Shown here in pieces: positions 16,951 through 26,577 of a stretch of DNA of 64,000 bases. Position numbers and translations under genes: made by a program. Origin of the DNA: an uncultured Trichococcus sp. (GTDB taxonomy: Bacteria > Bacillota > Bacilli > Lactobacillales > Aerococcaceae); assembly GCF_963667775.1 (NCBI RefSeq), contig NZ_OY764015.1, forward strand, positions 874,501-938,500. Reading direction: 5' to 3'. Within the stretch, counting starts at the first letter, position 1. Every line of letters starts with the position of its first letter. The notes beneath the pieces were generated by a model. The model had not been told where the DNA came from and ran no database searches. It was given only the letters and a program-made list of their open reading frames with translations.

Positions 16951-19175
16951 TAAATCACTCCTTTATCAGTTAACAGATTTTTGAGGTCTGCAAGTTCTTG
17001 TTTAGTTGCGGTTAGTTCTGCAGACAATTCTTGATTACCTTTCCAGAGCAAGGAGGCCATCTCGTACAGATCAATCGTTTTTCCGCCGTCCGGATTGATT
17101 ACTTCCAGCGGGGACTCTTGCACGATCAACCCAATGCGCTTGATATCCACTCCTTCGACATCCTCGTTAAGGTGATACAACCTTACTGGCGTGCCATTAA
17201 TTAGTTCCGTAGCATTCCCTGTGTAGTCCTCAATGGCTTTTTTAAACTCAATCGATGAGGATACATCAAATGACGATGCCCACACTGGATAATAGGCCGT
17301 CTGCTCAGGGTTGCTGACATAAAATTTCCCGGTCCCATTCGGCGATGCAACCAATCCGCGGTTCCCGTCACGAGGTGTTTCCCATCGGTCCGCATAATGG
17401 TAGGTCGGGTTATTTGATCCCGCGGTTGTAAAGGCACCTGCAACCAATTCTCTGTACTCCCCGCCCCAGTCGATAACGTGTACTTTCTCGCCATTTGCCG
17501 TTCGCAAATAAATGTATTCGCCATTTGACTCCATACGCGCTCGGTTAGTGCTCTCCGGCACATTTCCGGTTACGTCATTAAAAAAATCGATATAAGTGAT
17601 ACCGCCATGCAGTCGGATAGATGTGTTGAGATTCGTTCCGGTATTCCCTGCCCCGGGAACAATTTTCAAACCCTCTGAAGTGTATTTCAAGTGTCGTGTA
17701 TTAGCGCCATTTTGAAAGAAGATTTCTCCTTGGTCCAACACCAAGACATCGCCTGTTGCCGGGTTCGTGAAGTGCATTTCCCCGGTTACCAGGTTCAGCC
17801 ACATGTTTGACCCGCTGAGTATTCCGGTTGTAATCGCATTTGCATCGATGTTGATGGCTTGGATGTTTGCAAAGTCTATCGTCCCGGCTAAAGCGCCCGC
17901 GCTAGATTTTTGCAATCCCCAGATAACGCCATCCCAACGGTACATTTCAACGCCGCCGTCCTCGACGGGCTTGTACCACAAATCGTTGATGTTTGTTGCA
18001 ACAGGTTCAGCGACACCGATAAAGATTTTCGTTTTTCCATCCGCGGAAATCCGCACGCTGTTCAGATCAGTAACGACTGTCTCCAGTTTCCCATCTACCG
18101 TTGTGCCGATGCTTTGCGATAGATTCGCTTTCGCCTTGCCGATAATCAGTTCTTCATACCGATCAAGTGCAACATTCCACACTGTTTTGATGACTTTAGC
18201 CTTTTGGCGGATGCCCAATTTATCGTAGTAAACCGTCACTTGGTCGCACAAGTTGATTTCTTCGATCAGCGCTAAATCTTTGTAGTCGAGCGTTTTCGAC
18301 AAATCCACAAATTTGACGGTCAGATTGACACTCGGCACCCCGATATCGTTGTCAACGATGTACTGCTGCGCGCGTTCCCGTAGTTGCTCGATGGTCGTGA
18401 TGTCGTCTTGCTGAAAGTTCACCGTTTTAATTTTCCGGCGCGCGTAATTGCTCGTGTGTTCGCTGTCTACAAAATACTCCGGCAAGGTCAGCAAGCTTTC
18501 GTTGCCTTCCTCATCCCGGATGTTCGTATACGGGTAAATGGATGTGTATGTATTGGCAATTTCCTCTTCCTGCTCGATATCGGTCAAGTTTTTGCCGTAT
18601 GCAATCAAGGCTCCCGAGTCGCTCCCGCGGTTTGCGTACAGACCAATGTGATGGTTGTCGAAACGGTATTCGCCGCCATAGGTGTCCAATATGGAGCCTG
18701 TGACACCGCCCAACGCCCGTCTTGCATTTTCAACCTTGTCGATCGTCCAAATGCCACTTCCGGTTGTCTGGACGTCTGAAAAAATCGTGAAGGGATGTTC
18801 ATCGACTATGTTGTTTTTCCAAGAGGTCAGCGCTTGCGTTGCGTTGCCGTTGAAGCTTACCGACGGTTTTAAAGCCAAGTCCTGCGACAAGTAGGAAACG
18901 TGTTCCGCGTAAACCTTGACGATGCCACCCGCAGGCTTTGTGATACGGATGATTTTAAAGCGTTGCGCCTTCAGTTTTTGGCCAGCATCTGCTTTTATGA
19001 TGCGGTCGTTTTGGATCTCGCCAAACAGCGCCCCATCTACCGGATAGCTCATGGCCAACTCAAATTGGCCGTTGCGCTCCTCGGTTACCAGCGGTGAGAT
19101 AGCATCCCGCAGCACGCCCAAACCGAGCGTGTTAAAGTCCGTTTCGTTGGCTTTATACAATACTGCATAACTCAA
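16950..19175 (-). CDS. Tail spike / tail-associated (Tal-like) protein
   Basis: 741 residues. Residues 1-380 follow the pattern of the phage minor structural protein N-terminal region: an early DAISPLVTEERNGQFELAMSYP, then DRIIKADAGQKLKAQRFKI and HVSYLS. This part forms the Dit-bound hub at the tail tip. The C-terminal part is beta-rich (phage fibre-like) and ends with a Ser/Glu peptide leading to a short coiled coil (NQELSAELTATKQELADLK), perhaps an intramolecular chaperone. No peptidase motif can be assigned. TTG 19175 is chosen because GGAGG lies seven bases upstream and it overlaps the Dit stop as TTGA. Confidence 0.85.
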   Translation of the reverse strand: MSYAVLYKANETDFNTLGLGVLRDAISPLVTEERNGQFELAMSYPVDGALFGEIQNDRIIKADAGQKLKAQRFKIIRITKPAGGIVKVYAEHVSYLSQDLALKPSVSFNGNATQALTSWKNNIVDEHPFTIFSDVQTTGSGIWTIDKVENARRALGGVTGSILDTYGGEYRFDNHHIGLYANRGSDSGALIAYGKNLTDIEQEEEIANTYTSIYPYTNIRDEEGNESLLTLPEYFVDSEHTSNYARRKIKTVNFQQDDITTIEQLRERAQQYIVDNDIGVPSVNLTVKFVDLSKTLDYKDLALIEEINLCDQVTVYYDKLGIRQKAKVIKTVWNVALDRYEELIIGKAKANLSQSIGTTVDGKLETVVTDLNSVRISADGKTKIFIGVAEPVATNINDLWYKPVEDGGVEMYRWDGVIWGLQKSSAGALAGTIDFANIQAINIDANAITTGILSGSNMWLNLVTGEMHFTNPATGDVLVLDQGEIFFQNGANTRHLKYTSEGLKIVPGAGNTGTNLNTSIRLHGGITYIDFFNDVTGNVPESTNRARMESNGEYIYLRTANGEKVHVIDWGGEYRELVAGAFTTAGSNNPTYHYADRWETPRDGNRGLVASPNGTGKFYVSNPEQTAYYPVWASSFDVSSSIEFKKAIEDYTGNATELINGTPVRLYHLNEDVEGVDIKRIGLIVQESPLEVINPDGGKTIDLYEMASLLWKGNQELSAELTATKQELADLKNLLTDKGVI

Positions 19176-19900
19176 ACAACCGCCTCCCAACGTGGGTTAA
19201 TCGTTACTTTTGTGGCATTTCCGACCCATGTGATGGTATTGTCTCCGGGCGGCAATGCCGGGAACATCGGAGATAGATTACCGTTCATTTTATTGAACTG
19301 GGGCAAGCTTCCCTTGAACACGCTCATCGTTTCGGAGTCCACCGTGATAGACCCGTCTACCGCCGTCAAAATAAGCCAGTCCGCACCGTTTTTCTTGAAT
19401 GTTATATCTCCTTGCCCCTCGACGGTGATAATCGGCTTGGAGGTGCGTTTTTCGGCGTTGTACAATGTCATTCCATTTGTCAGATTAAGCGACTCATTCC
19501 CGATTCTGCGCTTGTATGGTTTGAGTTTAAAAGTCAACACCGTTTTGCCGTAGTTTTTCAGCGTTTCCGCAACTTTAAATTGCTCCGTGTAGATTGCCAG
19601 ATACTCGTAATCAGGACTGCCCGAGAACCGCAGTGGATACCATCCAATATCGTTTTTCAACCAATCTGATATAGCTGTAGCGGCTTGCTCAATTGTGACA
19701 TCCTCCGGCAATTTCAGCGTGATAGGAATCGAAAACGGCACGCCTTTCAAGCGCTCGTTGTCGATAGCCAGTTCGCCATCCCTTCCGAGCACCTCGATAA
19801 AGTCGACATCCGCCTCCGGAGAGGTGAAGACTATTTCGTTCCGGATATGCATGTACATATCCAGCGAGTTCACGCCTTTATACTCAAAACTTGCCCTCAT
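19172..19900 (-). CDS. Distal tail protein (Dit)
   Basis: 242 residues. MRASFEYKGVNSLDMYMHI and the following segment (SPEADVDFIEVLGRDGEL) are typical of the N-terminal Dit hub domain; the C-terminal galectin-like part includes FKLKPYKRR and the closing NPRWEAVV. It forms the hexameric ring between tail tube and baseplate. Start ATG 19900 has GGGGAG eight bases upstream and overlaps the tape-measure stop as ATGA. Confidence 0.9.
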   Translation of the reverse strand: MRASFEYKGVNSLDMYMHIRNEIVFTSPEADVDFIEVLGRDGELAIDNERLKGVPFSIPITLKLPEDVTIEQAATAISDWLKNDIGWYPLRFSGSPDYEYLAIYTEQFKVAETLKNYGKTVLTFKLKPYKRRIGNESLNLTNGMTLYNAEKRTSKPIITVEGQGDITFKKNGADWLILTAVDGSITVDSETMSVFKGSLPQFNKMNGNLSPMFPALPPGDNTITWVGNATKVTINPRWEAVV

Positions 19901-22900
19901 AGTCTGCTCCCCTCCCTGCTCAAGATCCAAGCGGATTCCTCTAAAATTTTAGGTATATCCGAATCGGAATGATTTTCTATTTTTTCTATATGGATAACCG
20001 GACGATTGTTGTTTGTGATTGTCTGCGACGCATCTGTAACCGCCCGAGAATTATTATTGATCGTCGCATAGCCCGCGCTCAAGGCAGTCATGCCATTCAA
20101 TCCTAGCGCCATTTCCGGACTACCGCCCTTCACAACACCCGCAGAAATACGATTGATTTCTTCGTAAACAGATGCCGCGTTGCCTCGAATACCTTCCGCC
20201 AATCCCTCTGGAATCCAACGCCCGACATCATCACGCATGACGCGTGATGGCGAATTGATTTTAAGCGCCGCTTGCATTGTAGCCGCAACACTGTTCGCGA
20301 TGCTTCTGGCAGTTGCCAATACGGAGCCGGACCCGGCCATCAGTCCGCCATTCAGCCCAGACATTGCGTATAAGCCGATGGAGCGCATACTGTTCGGTAA
20401 TCCGTTGTAGGACGCGATGATTTGAGCCACGCCTGCCATAGATTGCGCACGCGCTTGATTAAACATGGATGTGATAGCTTGTAGCACGAGTCTTGTTCCC
20501 GTATTCACGCCCAGCGCCAATCCTTCTGTGATGAAACCACCCATGCCCTTGAATACACGAGATGGCGAGTTGATTTCAAAGGCGCTTTCCGCCCCATCAA
20601 TCGTATCTTGCGCCATGGTTTCGGATGCCGCAACCGCTTCGGCCGCACCTTCGTTGATCCCATCGGTCAACCCGGCGGCAACGTTTTTACCAATGCTTCC
20701 AAAGTCAGCGGCGGCAATTTGTTCGTTCATTGTCTGCTCTGTCCCTGTGACGAGATGTTTGACTGATTCGAATACTTGAGCATTACCTTCGTCGAGCGTG
20801 GTCACTGCTGCATCTGTAGCTACGCCCATGCCATTGGCATAAACTTCACTCATTCGACTCAATTCCTCGTCAGAGGAGTCTACCATCGCTTTAACGTATC
20901 CAGCGGATTCCGGCCCTGCTGCTCGCAACGTTTCCAACAAACCTTCGTCCACACCGCGTGCGGCTAGGATTGCGATGTTGTCCGCCCATGCACCGATAAC
21001 GCGCTGATTTTCTTCCATATTCGCGGTCATTTCCGCGACTGATAACTCGGATTCTTCGCTCAGTACATCAAACATGTTTGTTGCAGCGGCTTTATAGTCT
21101 TCCCAAGTGGCTTTCATACTCTCTACAGCCGCGGCTTGTGATTCGCTTAAGTCTGCGTAAGTTATAATTTGACTGCCGATGGATTCGCTTGTTGCCGCAT
21201 CAATAGCTGCCATAGATTCCGTAAACTTGGCTTCTGTAAGCTTCTGTTCATCTCCCAATGCGAGAGTTGTGTCTTTTAGCAATTTTTCTTGTTCGTCCAA
21301 CTCAGCAATCGCCGCTTTGTGTTCACGCGATTTAACGGATCCATCTGCCAGTTTCTGATTCCACTCTTCGCGTAATACGTTCGTTTCCGCTAACTTCTGT
21401 TCGACTTCAGATTGTTCCTTGGAGATTTCCAACATCCGCTCTTGTGCGGCATTAGCTGTTTCCTGCTCTTTCAGCAAGTCCACGCGCTGTTGCAAATACT
21501 CGCTCGATTGGTTTAACATGTCAGCTTCTTCCGAGTAGGCCAGATTCAATCCGGCCATGGATCCATTCAGCTGCTCAACGTATGCGGACAGCTCTTTTTT
21601 CTGCGTGCTTGTTTTGTCTTCGACTGCATACAGCTCTTCGATTTTCGCAATCAAATCACTGTTCGCGTCCGCCGTCGCTTGGATGTCGCTCTGGTTCTTT
21701 TTATAAGCATCCGCACTACTTTCGACGGTATCGGCCAGCGATTCGTTCGCCGTTGCCAAATCTTCCGTTTCGCTTGTCAACTTTGCGCCATCCTCGGTGG
21801 CTTTGTTGAACCACTTAACCAACGCCACCCCGGCCGTGACTAAAGCCCCGATCCCGAGCACGACCCAACCGATCGGACCAGTTATAAATTTAAGTGCTCC
21901 GGATAGTACCACGACCGCTTTCGCCTGTAAGAGAGTGGCGGCAGTGTTCAGGGTCAGGCTTCCGGTTAACAATCCGACTACAACGTTTTTAGCCGTCAAG
22001 GCCGACATGCTTGCCAGGTTTGCGGCTAGGTATTTAGTTTGCATCGCGCTATCCATCAATTCGGCGGTTGTTTTCGCCGTTGTCAATGCGGTTAGTTTCG
22101 CTATGGTCGGCGCCATCAATTCAAACGCCGCTTTAGTTGCAGCGATTTGAGCGTTAACCTTACTGATGATTTGCAAAGCTGTGTAAGCAGCTACAAGTCC
22201 CATGATCGCCGGAGTCAGAAACTCAACGACCGGGAGCGTCGCCTGCACACCGTCTTTAAATGCGATGACGTAAGGCGTTGCTTTTTCGATGGATTCGCCG
22301 ATAGATGCCATCGAGGAGTTGATAATGACCTTTAGGCTGTCGATATTTTCGGCAATTGATTTACCTGTGACGGCTTGTGTCATCTCATCCACTTTTGTGA
22401 TGATGTTCGCGATGTTTTTGGCTACCGCGTTCCGCAAGTTCCCGAAAGACGTCGCAATCCCCATACTGTTTTCTTTCGCGAGGTCTGCCAGAACCCCGGT
22501 ACCAATACCTAACTCAATCAACTGATTTTGGAAATCCCTAAATGTAATCTCGCCGCTTTTTAACGCTCCATACAAATCACGCTGCGCCGTAGACCCAACG
22601 TAACCCATCGCTTCAGCTGTTTTTTGAAGCCCCAAAGGCATCGTTTCCTGCAACGTCTTCCATGATTGTAGGTCAACTACACCACTGGATAGCATCTGCA
22701 CAAACTGGTTCGTTCCTCGGCTCGCATCAGCCGCACTTGCTCCGCTTGCCAGAAATGCGTTGTTTAGCGCTAATACCGTGTCCGTCGATTTCCCAAGATC
22801 ACCAGTGATGGATGTCATCTGTTGTGTACTAGCAACCACATCGTCCAACTTTGTCGGCAATCCATCGATGCCATCCGCGAGTTGTTTGATCGATTTCTCA

Positions 22901-23292
22901 GATTCTTCCGCGCTGAAACCTAAAGCGCCCAATACTTTCGGATATTTCTGCATGGTATCAAACCGCGAGATTGCTGCATCCAACGATTGTGCGACTACCT
23001 TAAAGGCAGCCGATGCAACTTTGACTAATCCGAAAGAAATAGCCATGTCTTTGATGCTAGTGTTAGCCTTCTTGGATTCATCACCAACGCCGCCAATTCC
23101 TTTTTTTGCGTCATCAAGTGGCTTTTTTGCGCCTCTCGCTTGATTGCCAATGCCTTCCAAACCTTTTTCCGTATCTTTCAGCGGTGATCCTGAACCCTCA
23201 GCGCTTTTAGCTAATTTGTCTAAGTCCGTCGATGCAACCTTAACTTGTTTGCCATCCACCTCAATGGCTATGCTGATTTTTCCGTCTGCCAA
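19897..23292 (-). CDS. Tape measure protein
   Basis: 1131 residues. A tape-measure domain at about 75-270 (SFGLVKVASAAFKVV to DFQNQLIELGIGTGVLAD), a central hydrophobic region (about 340-500), long alpha-helical coiled coil (about 520-720), and two copies of INSPSRV-x-G-x-(I/P)-EGLA-G near the C-terminus. It sets tail length; about 1130 residues suggests a tail of roughly 150-180 nm. Start TTG 23292 follows the preceding stop codon by one base and has AGGAGG upstream. Confidence 0.93.
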   Translation of the reverse strand: MADGKISIAIEVDGKQVKVASTDLDKLAKSAEGSGSPLKDTEKGLEGIGNQARGAKKPLDDAKKGIGGVGDESKKANTSIKDMAISFGLVKVASAAFKVVAQSLDAAISRFDTMQKYPKVLGALGFSAEESEKSIKQLADGIDGLPTKLDDVVASTQQMTSITGDLGKSTDTVLALNNAFLASGASAADASRGTNQFVQMLSSGVVDLQSWKTLQETMPLGLQKTAEAMGYVGSTAQRDLYGALKSGEITFRDFQNQLIELGIGTGVLADLAKENSMGIATSFGNLRNAVAKNIANIITKVDEMTQAVTGKSIAENIDSLKVIINSSMASIGESIEKATPYVIAFKDGVQATLPVVEFLTPAIMGLVAAYTALQIISKVNAQIAATKAAFELMAPTIAKLTALTTAKTTAELMDSAMQTKYLAANLASMSALTAKNVVVGLLTGSLTLNTAATLLQAKAVVVLSGALKFITGPIGWVVLGIGALVTAGVALVKWFNKATEDGAKLTSETEDLATANESLADTVESSADAYKKNQSDIQATADANSDLIAKIEELYAVEDKTSTQKKELSAYVEQLNGSMAGLNLAYSEEADMLNQSSEYLQQRVDLLKEQETANAAQERMLEISKEQSEVEQKLAETNVLREEWNQKLADGSVKSREHKAAIAELDEQEKLLKDTTLALGDEQKLTEAKFTESMAAIDAATSESIGSQIITYADLSESQAAAVESMKATWEDYKAAATNMFDVLSEESELSVAEMTANMEENQRVIGAWADNIAILAARGVDEGLLETLRAAGPESAGYVKAMVDSSDEELSRMSEVYANGMGVATDAAVTTLDEGNAQVFESVKHLVTGTEQTMNEQIAAADFGSIGKNVAAGLTDGINEGAAEAVAASETMAQDTIDGAESAFEINSPSRVFKGMGGFITEGLALGVNTGTRLVLQAITSMFNQARAQSMAGVAQIIASYNGLPNSMRSIGLYAMSGLNGGLMAGSGSVLATARSIANSVAATMQAALKINSPSRVMRDDVGRWIPEGLAEGIRGNAASVYEEINRISAGVVKGGSPEMALGLNGMTALSAGYATINNNSRAVTDASQTITNNNRPVIHIEKIENHSDSDIPKILEESAWILSREGSRL

Positions 23293-23293
23293 A

Positions 23294-23878
23294 TTATTCC
23301 ACCTCCTCCTGATCATCTTCGAGGCTGTAAATCTCCTGTAACTCACTCATGCTCTTCTTGTGCTCTTTTGACTCGTGTTTTGATGGTTCCCACGCCCGAA
23401 TCTGTATAATGCGCTTGAATATCGTATTTTCCGGCAACCCATTCAAAAGCGCCTGAAATTTGTGCCAGTGCATTTTGCCTTGCTCGTCAAATAGATCAAT
23501 CCGATAAGCTTGTCGAAAAGACGAATAAATAAACTCGGCATCTTTTTCAATGTCTATCAGTTTCTTCGTCGCTTTCTTGGGCATCGGATTGCCCTGCAGG
23601 TCGTAGTCCACTACTTCCTTGTCAGCGACCGATATATAATTCTCAAAAATGTCGTTCCACGTTTCCACGGCATCCTCAGGCGCAATCGTTGCCCTATCCG
23701 GGTCCAAATGCTCCCCATCGAACAAATACAGCAGTCCGAGATTCGCTTTGTCAAAATCGCTTAAATCGTCATCTGCAAGCACGTCGAATATGTCTAGCAC
23801 ATTGTCAAATGCCATATCAATCCGGTATTCCGCGCCGTTGTACTCGTACGCATTTAAAAGCCTGTCATTCAGTTTCAT
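23294..23878 (-). CDS. Gp15-family tail assembly protein
   Basis: 194 residues, acidic and helical, of the bacteriophage Gp15 family (LLYLFDGEHLD, DAEFIYSSFRQAYRIDL, HWHKFQALLNGLPENTIF). It sits directly before the tape measure, the place of tail assembly chaperones. Confidence 0.8.
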   Translation of the reverse strand: MKLNDRLLNAYEYNGAEYRIDMAFDNVLDIFDVLADDDLSDFDKANLGLLYLFDGEHLDPDRATIAPEDAVETWNDIFENYISVADKEVVDYDLQGNPMPKKATKKLIDIEKDAEFIYSSFRQAYRIDLFDEQGKMHWHKFQALLNGLPENTIFKRIIQIRAWEPSKHESKEHKKSMSELQEIYSLEDDQEEVE

Positions 23879-23887
23879 TGCGTTCGC

Positions 23888-24346
23888 CTACTTCTTACTT
23901 GCTTTTTTCTTCAAGTGGTCTGACACCTTAACAACAGACTTCTCATGGCGTTCCTTTTCCATGTCCTCGACTTTTTGCGCAACAGCTTGCCCGACTTGTT
24001 CCAACACATCTTCCAATGCCATGATGTCCGGGTACTTTTCATACACTTTTTCAAACGTGCCATCCCCAAAAATCAAATCGTATTGGATCGCGATAAATTC
24101 TTTGTTAACGATAAACGCATCATCGATGGTCTGTTCATCCATCGCCTTGACCGTTTCTTCGTTGATTTCTTCCGGCAAAACGATGCTCTCGGCCATTTTT
24201 TTCGTTTGTTCCAATCGTTCAACTGCCAACTTGTCGACGTTAAAAAACTTCTTCAGGTTTTCGATTGAGCTATCAAACCACAATTCAATTTCGCCGATCT
24301 TGACCGGGAAGCCTGTACGTTTGATACCAATTTTGATATCTGCCAT
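23888..24346 (-). CDS. Tail assembly chaperone candidate
   Basis: 152 residues; N-terminal beta segment (DIKIGIKRTGFPVKIGEIELWF) and a long helical, charged C-terminus ending KKKASKK. Position between tail tube and Gp15 genes fits the first tail assembly chaperone. An A6 run near the end could in principle slip, but neither shifted frame fuses it to the next gene. Confidence 0.65.
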   Translation of the reverse strand: MADIKIGIKRTGFPVKIGEIELWFDSSIENLKKFFNVDKLAVERLEQTKKMAESIVLPEEINEETVKAMDEQTIDDAFIVNKEFIAIQYDLIFGDGTFEKVYEKYPDIMALEDVLEQVGQAVAQKVEDMEKERHEKSVVKVSDHLKKKASKK

Positions 24347-24361
24347 TTTGCTACCTCCTAT

Positions 24362-24392
24362 AAAAAAAGAGGGACGCTTTTAGGCATCCCTC
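24362..24392 (-). terminator. Strong intra-operon terminator after the tail tube gene
   Basis: GAGGGATGC / GCGTCCCTC stem (one G-T pair) with a 6-base loop followed by TTTTTTT, 12 bases after the major tail protein. Probably causes high tail-tube mRNA relative to downstream genes. Confidence 0.8.
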
Positions 24393-24404
24393 ATCATCGA
24401 TTTA

Positions 24405-24863
24405 TTAACCCGCCGGAATATCCGACTCAACCGGAATGGTGTCAAAGCGGATGTTGCAGCTGAATGTTTCGTATGCCACGGCATCCCCTGCGCCCGCAAC
24501 AATAGCCGAAACAGTCGCACGGCCCACCCATTGCTTTTTGCCGTCCGATCGAATGACTTTGTGCCAAATCTTACGGCCATCGCCTGTTTTAAATTTCAAA
24601 CCCGCAATCAACGCTTGCGCCGCATCTTCCGGATCAAAGTAGCCTTCCGGTGTATAGGCTTGTGCGACGGATGTAACTGTGATTTCAGATGTGCCATCAC
24701 CCGAATAAAAGCCCTCCTCCTCGCTACCTTCCTGCGTGTCATCCCCGATTGTGGAGATGTATTTTCCGAGTTCCAACCATCCTTCTGATGTGGGCGCTGT
24801 TTCTGTTCCGCTAACATAAGGCGCCACAAAATGTTGTCGTGCCGCGTTTTTTAATCTTGCCAT
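24405..24863 (-). CDS. Major tail tube protein
   Basis: 152 residues, beta-rich, starting MARLKNAARQHFVAPYVSG and with SEITVTSVAQAYTPEGYFDPEDAAQALI; typical of small siphophage tail tube proteins. Its own downstream terminator fits high expression. Confidence 0.8.
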   Translation of the reverse strand: MARLKNAARQHFVAPYVSGTETAPTSEGWLELGKYISTIGDDTQEGSEEEGFYSGDGTSEITVTSVAQAYTPEGYFDPEDAAQALIAGLKFKTGDGRKIWHKVIRSDGKKQWVGRATVSAIVAGAGDAVAYETFSCNIRFDTIPVESDIPAG

Positions 24864-24865
24864 TA

Positions 24866-25267
24866 TTATTCGTCCTCCTTAGGATATGTTGTTATTTTTG
24901 CCTGTACATCCAACATAAAGATGTAGTTGCCTTTATCGTCAAGCTGATTAATAAAGGGCTTGTTCGTGATGGAAATTGAATCAAAGGAAAAGGAACCATC
25001 CGCGCTTTCCAGCGTTTCAAGTTCCTCCAGATGATTCTGAACCGCCCATAAGGTGGTGTGTATCTTTTCCTGATCATTCGACTTCATAGCAAACTCATAA
25101 TTGAGTTGCTGATCCTTTTCCCCGCTGTAAAACTCCTGCGTGATGCGCCCACCCGGTAGCGGGTACAGGCAAAACGATTCTGTCGGCCTCAAATAGCCTA
25201 ATTGGCACCGGATAGGCAACTTGTAAACGTCATTGACACTATCCAGTAGCCGTTGCATAAAATCCAC
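24866..25267 (-). CDS. Minor capsid / tail completion protein
   Basis: 133 residues in the operon place of a tail completion protein (minor capsid 3 type). Internal features: YKLPIRCQLGYLRPTESFCLYPLPGG and HTTLWAVQNHLEELETL. GTG 25267 shares one base with the preceding stop codon; an in-frame ATG at 25258 is the alternative start. Confidence 0.65.
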   Translation of the reverse strand: MDFMQRLLDSVNDVYKLPIRCQLGYLRPTESFCLYPLPGGRITQEFYSGEKDQQLNYEFAMKSNDQEKIHTTLWAVQNHLEELETLESADGSFSFDSISITNKPFINQLDDKGNYIFMLDVQAKITTYPKEDE

Positions 25268-25614
25268 TATAGCCCCGCCCCTTTCGTGTACGCGTCGACC
25301 CAATCGCTCATAAACATCGCTTTAGCTTTTAAGTCCCAATGTGGACCAGTTCCCGGCGTGGTGTAGCGCGAGAAGGTAACCTCACCCGTTCCGCCATAAT
25401 ACTGCGCACTCGCATACGGTGTATTCCAGATGATTTCACTGCCATCAAGTGCCAAAATGGCCGAGTTCCGCAGCCAACCGTCACGCATAGGGACAAAGTT
25501 CTCGTTCATATCCGCTAATGCTTGATTGGATAGGGCTCGCCGACCAGCCAATATGCTTTCTTCCGACATCGTACTGTAGACCTCTTTTAAATCTATGTTG
25601 ATCGTGACCATCAT
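25267..25614 (-). CDS. Minor capsid protein (Minor_capsid_2 type)
   Basis: 115 residues; RRALSNQALADMNENFVPMRDGWLRNSA and NTPYASAQYYGG match the head-tail joining family Minor_capsid_2. Starts four bases inside the preceding gene. Confidence 0.75.
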   Translation of the reverse strand: MMVTINIDLKEVYSTMSEESILAGRRALSNQALADMNENFVPMRDGWLRNSAILALDGSEIIWNTPYASAQYYGGTGEVTFSRYTTPGTGPHWDLKAKAMFMSDWVDAYTKGAGL

Positions 25615-25952
25615 TTCACTTCCAGTTCGTAGCCGATGATTTCATCGGACATAAAGTAAAGCGGGATGACTTTCACAATCGTAAATTCCCGATCGTTGAA
25701 AAAAACCTTTTGCTCGTTTTCAAAATCCGGCAGATAGTCGTTGTACTTTTCGAACATGGATATCAGTGCATTTGGCATGTCATTCGTGCTGTTCGTGCCG
25801 CTTCGTTTGAAGTTATAGCCCTCATCCACGCGCACACGCTCAATAAATACCGGATCAGACCAAATGGGTTTCCCCCAGTCGTCTTCTCCGGTTTTAAACA
25901 CATACTCAATCTTGTGTGGATAAGCCGTGATTGGCGGTAGTCGCAATCTCAT
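25611..25952 (-). CDS. Minor capsid protein (Minor_capsid_1 type)
   Basis: 113 residues; YPHKIEYVFKTGEDDWGKP and the NDREFTIVKVIPLYF ending match the stopper-like Minor_capsid_1 family at the head-tail interface. Confidence 0.75.
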   Translation of the reverse strand: MRLRLPPITAYPHKIEYVFKTGEDDWGKPIWSDPVFIERVRVDEGYNFKRSGTNSTNDMPNALISMFEKYNDYLPDFENEQKVFFNDREFTIVKVIPLYFMSDEIIGYELEVK

Positions 25953-26341
25953 CGGCTCACCCCACGATACAACAGCCCGCTTCCACTCAACGCCAAAATG
26001 GCATCATCCGAGATAATACTCGGCGCCTCGTTCCTCCCTGTATTTGAGTACCTGGAGGATTCCGACACACTTGTGCGCCCGATTGACCACGTTTGCGGTG
26101 TATTTGCTTCATAACTGCTCGATGCGCCTGAGAGGTACATATATTCGATTTGCAAGGCAATCGCCTTTTTGAACTTGTCTCTGCGATACGGGATATCCGT
26201 TTCCAAGTCGTTAAACTGATAAAAGTCACGCGTTTGGCTGTCTATGTATCCCGATGCCTTTAGGACCAGTTTTTCGAATTCATCCGCCGCAAAGTCCGCG
26301 CAACCGAACCCGATGTATTCGTTGTAGGTTAGATAAGCCAT
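25949..26341 (-). CDS. Head-tail connector / adaptor protein
   Basis: 130 residues; MAYLTYNEYIGFGCADFAADEFEKLVLKA opens a helical adaptor of the gp6/Gp15-like connector type that docks under the portal. AGGAGGGG before ATG 26341 decides the start; the longer open frame upstream overlaps another gene. Confidence 0.75.
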   Translation of the reverse strand: MAYLTYNEYIGFGCADFAADEFEKLVLKASGYIDSQTRDFYQFNDLETDIPYRRDKFKKAIALQIEYMYLSGASSSYEANTPQTWSIGRTSVSESSRYSNTGRNEAPSIISDDAILALSGSGLLYRGVSR

Positions 26342-26369
26342 TAAATCCCCTCCTCGTAAAAAGAGAGGA

Positions 26370-26561
26370 CTATTCAGCCCCCTCCAGATCTTCTTGTTTG
26401 TCTTTGTCGTCATTTTCTTCAACGCGTTCCAAGAAAGTGTCGTCAAGGTTCTTTTTGACCTCGTCTGCACGTTTGACTGCCATTTCAATGACAGTCCCTT
26501 GTTCATAGATCACTTTCGTGTGGATATCGCGAAACGTCTTCAATGCTTTAAATTTAGCCAT
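26370..26561 (-). CDS. Small head-region protein
   Basis: 63 residues, beta-strand opening (MAKFKALKTFRDIHTKVIYEQG) and a very acidic tail (EENDDKDKQEDLEGAE). Common beside the capsid gene of siphophages; may be a head decoration or completion protein. Function not known. Confidence 0.6.
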   Translation of the reverse strand: MAKFKALKTFRDIHTKVIYEQGTVIEMAVKRADEVKKNLDDTFLERVEENDDKDKQEDLEGAE

Positions 26562-26577
26562 TATGTTTTACCTCCGT

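Noticed and set aside
23878-23910. Possible -1 frameshift between the two tail assembly genes
   Set aside because: The A6 run is present, but both shifted frames reach a stop codon before they can join the next gene.
23649-24383. 244-codon plus-strand frame in the tail region
   Set aside because: Covers two packed minus-strand genes; Ser/Ile/Leu-rich shadow translation without ribosome binding site.
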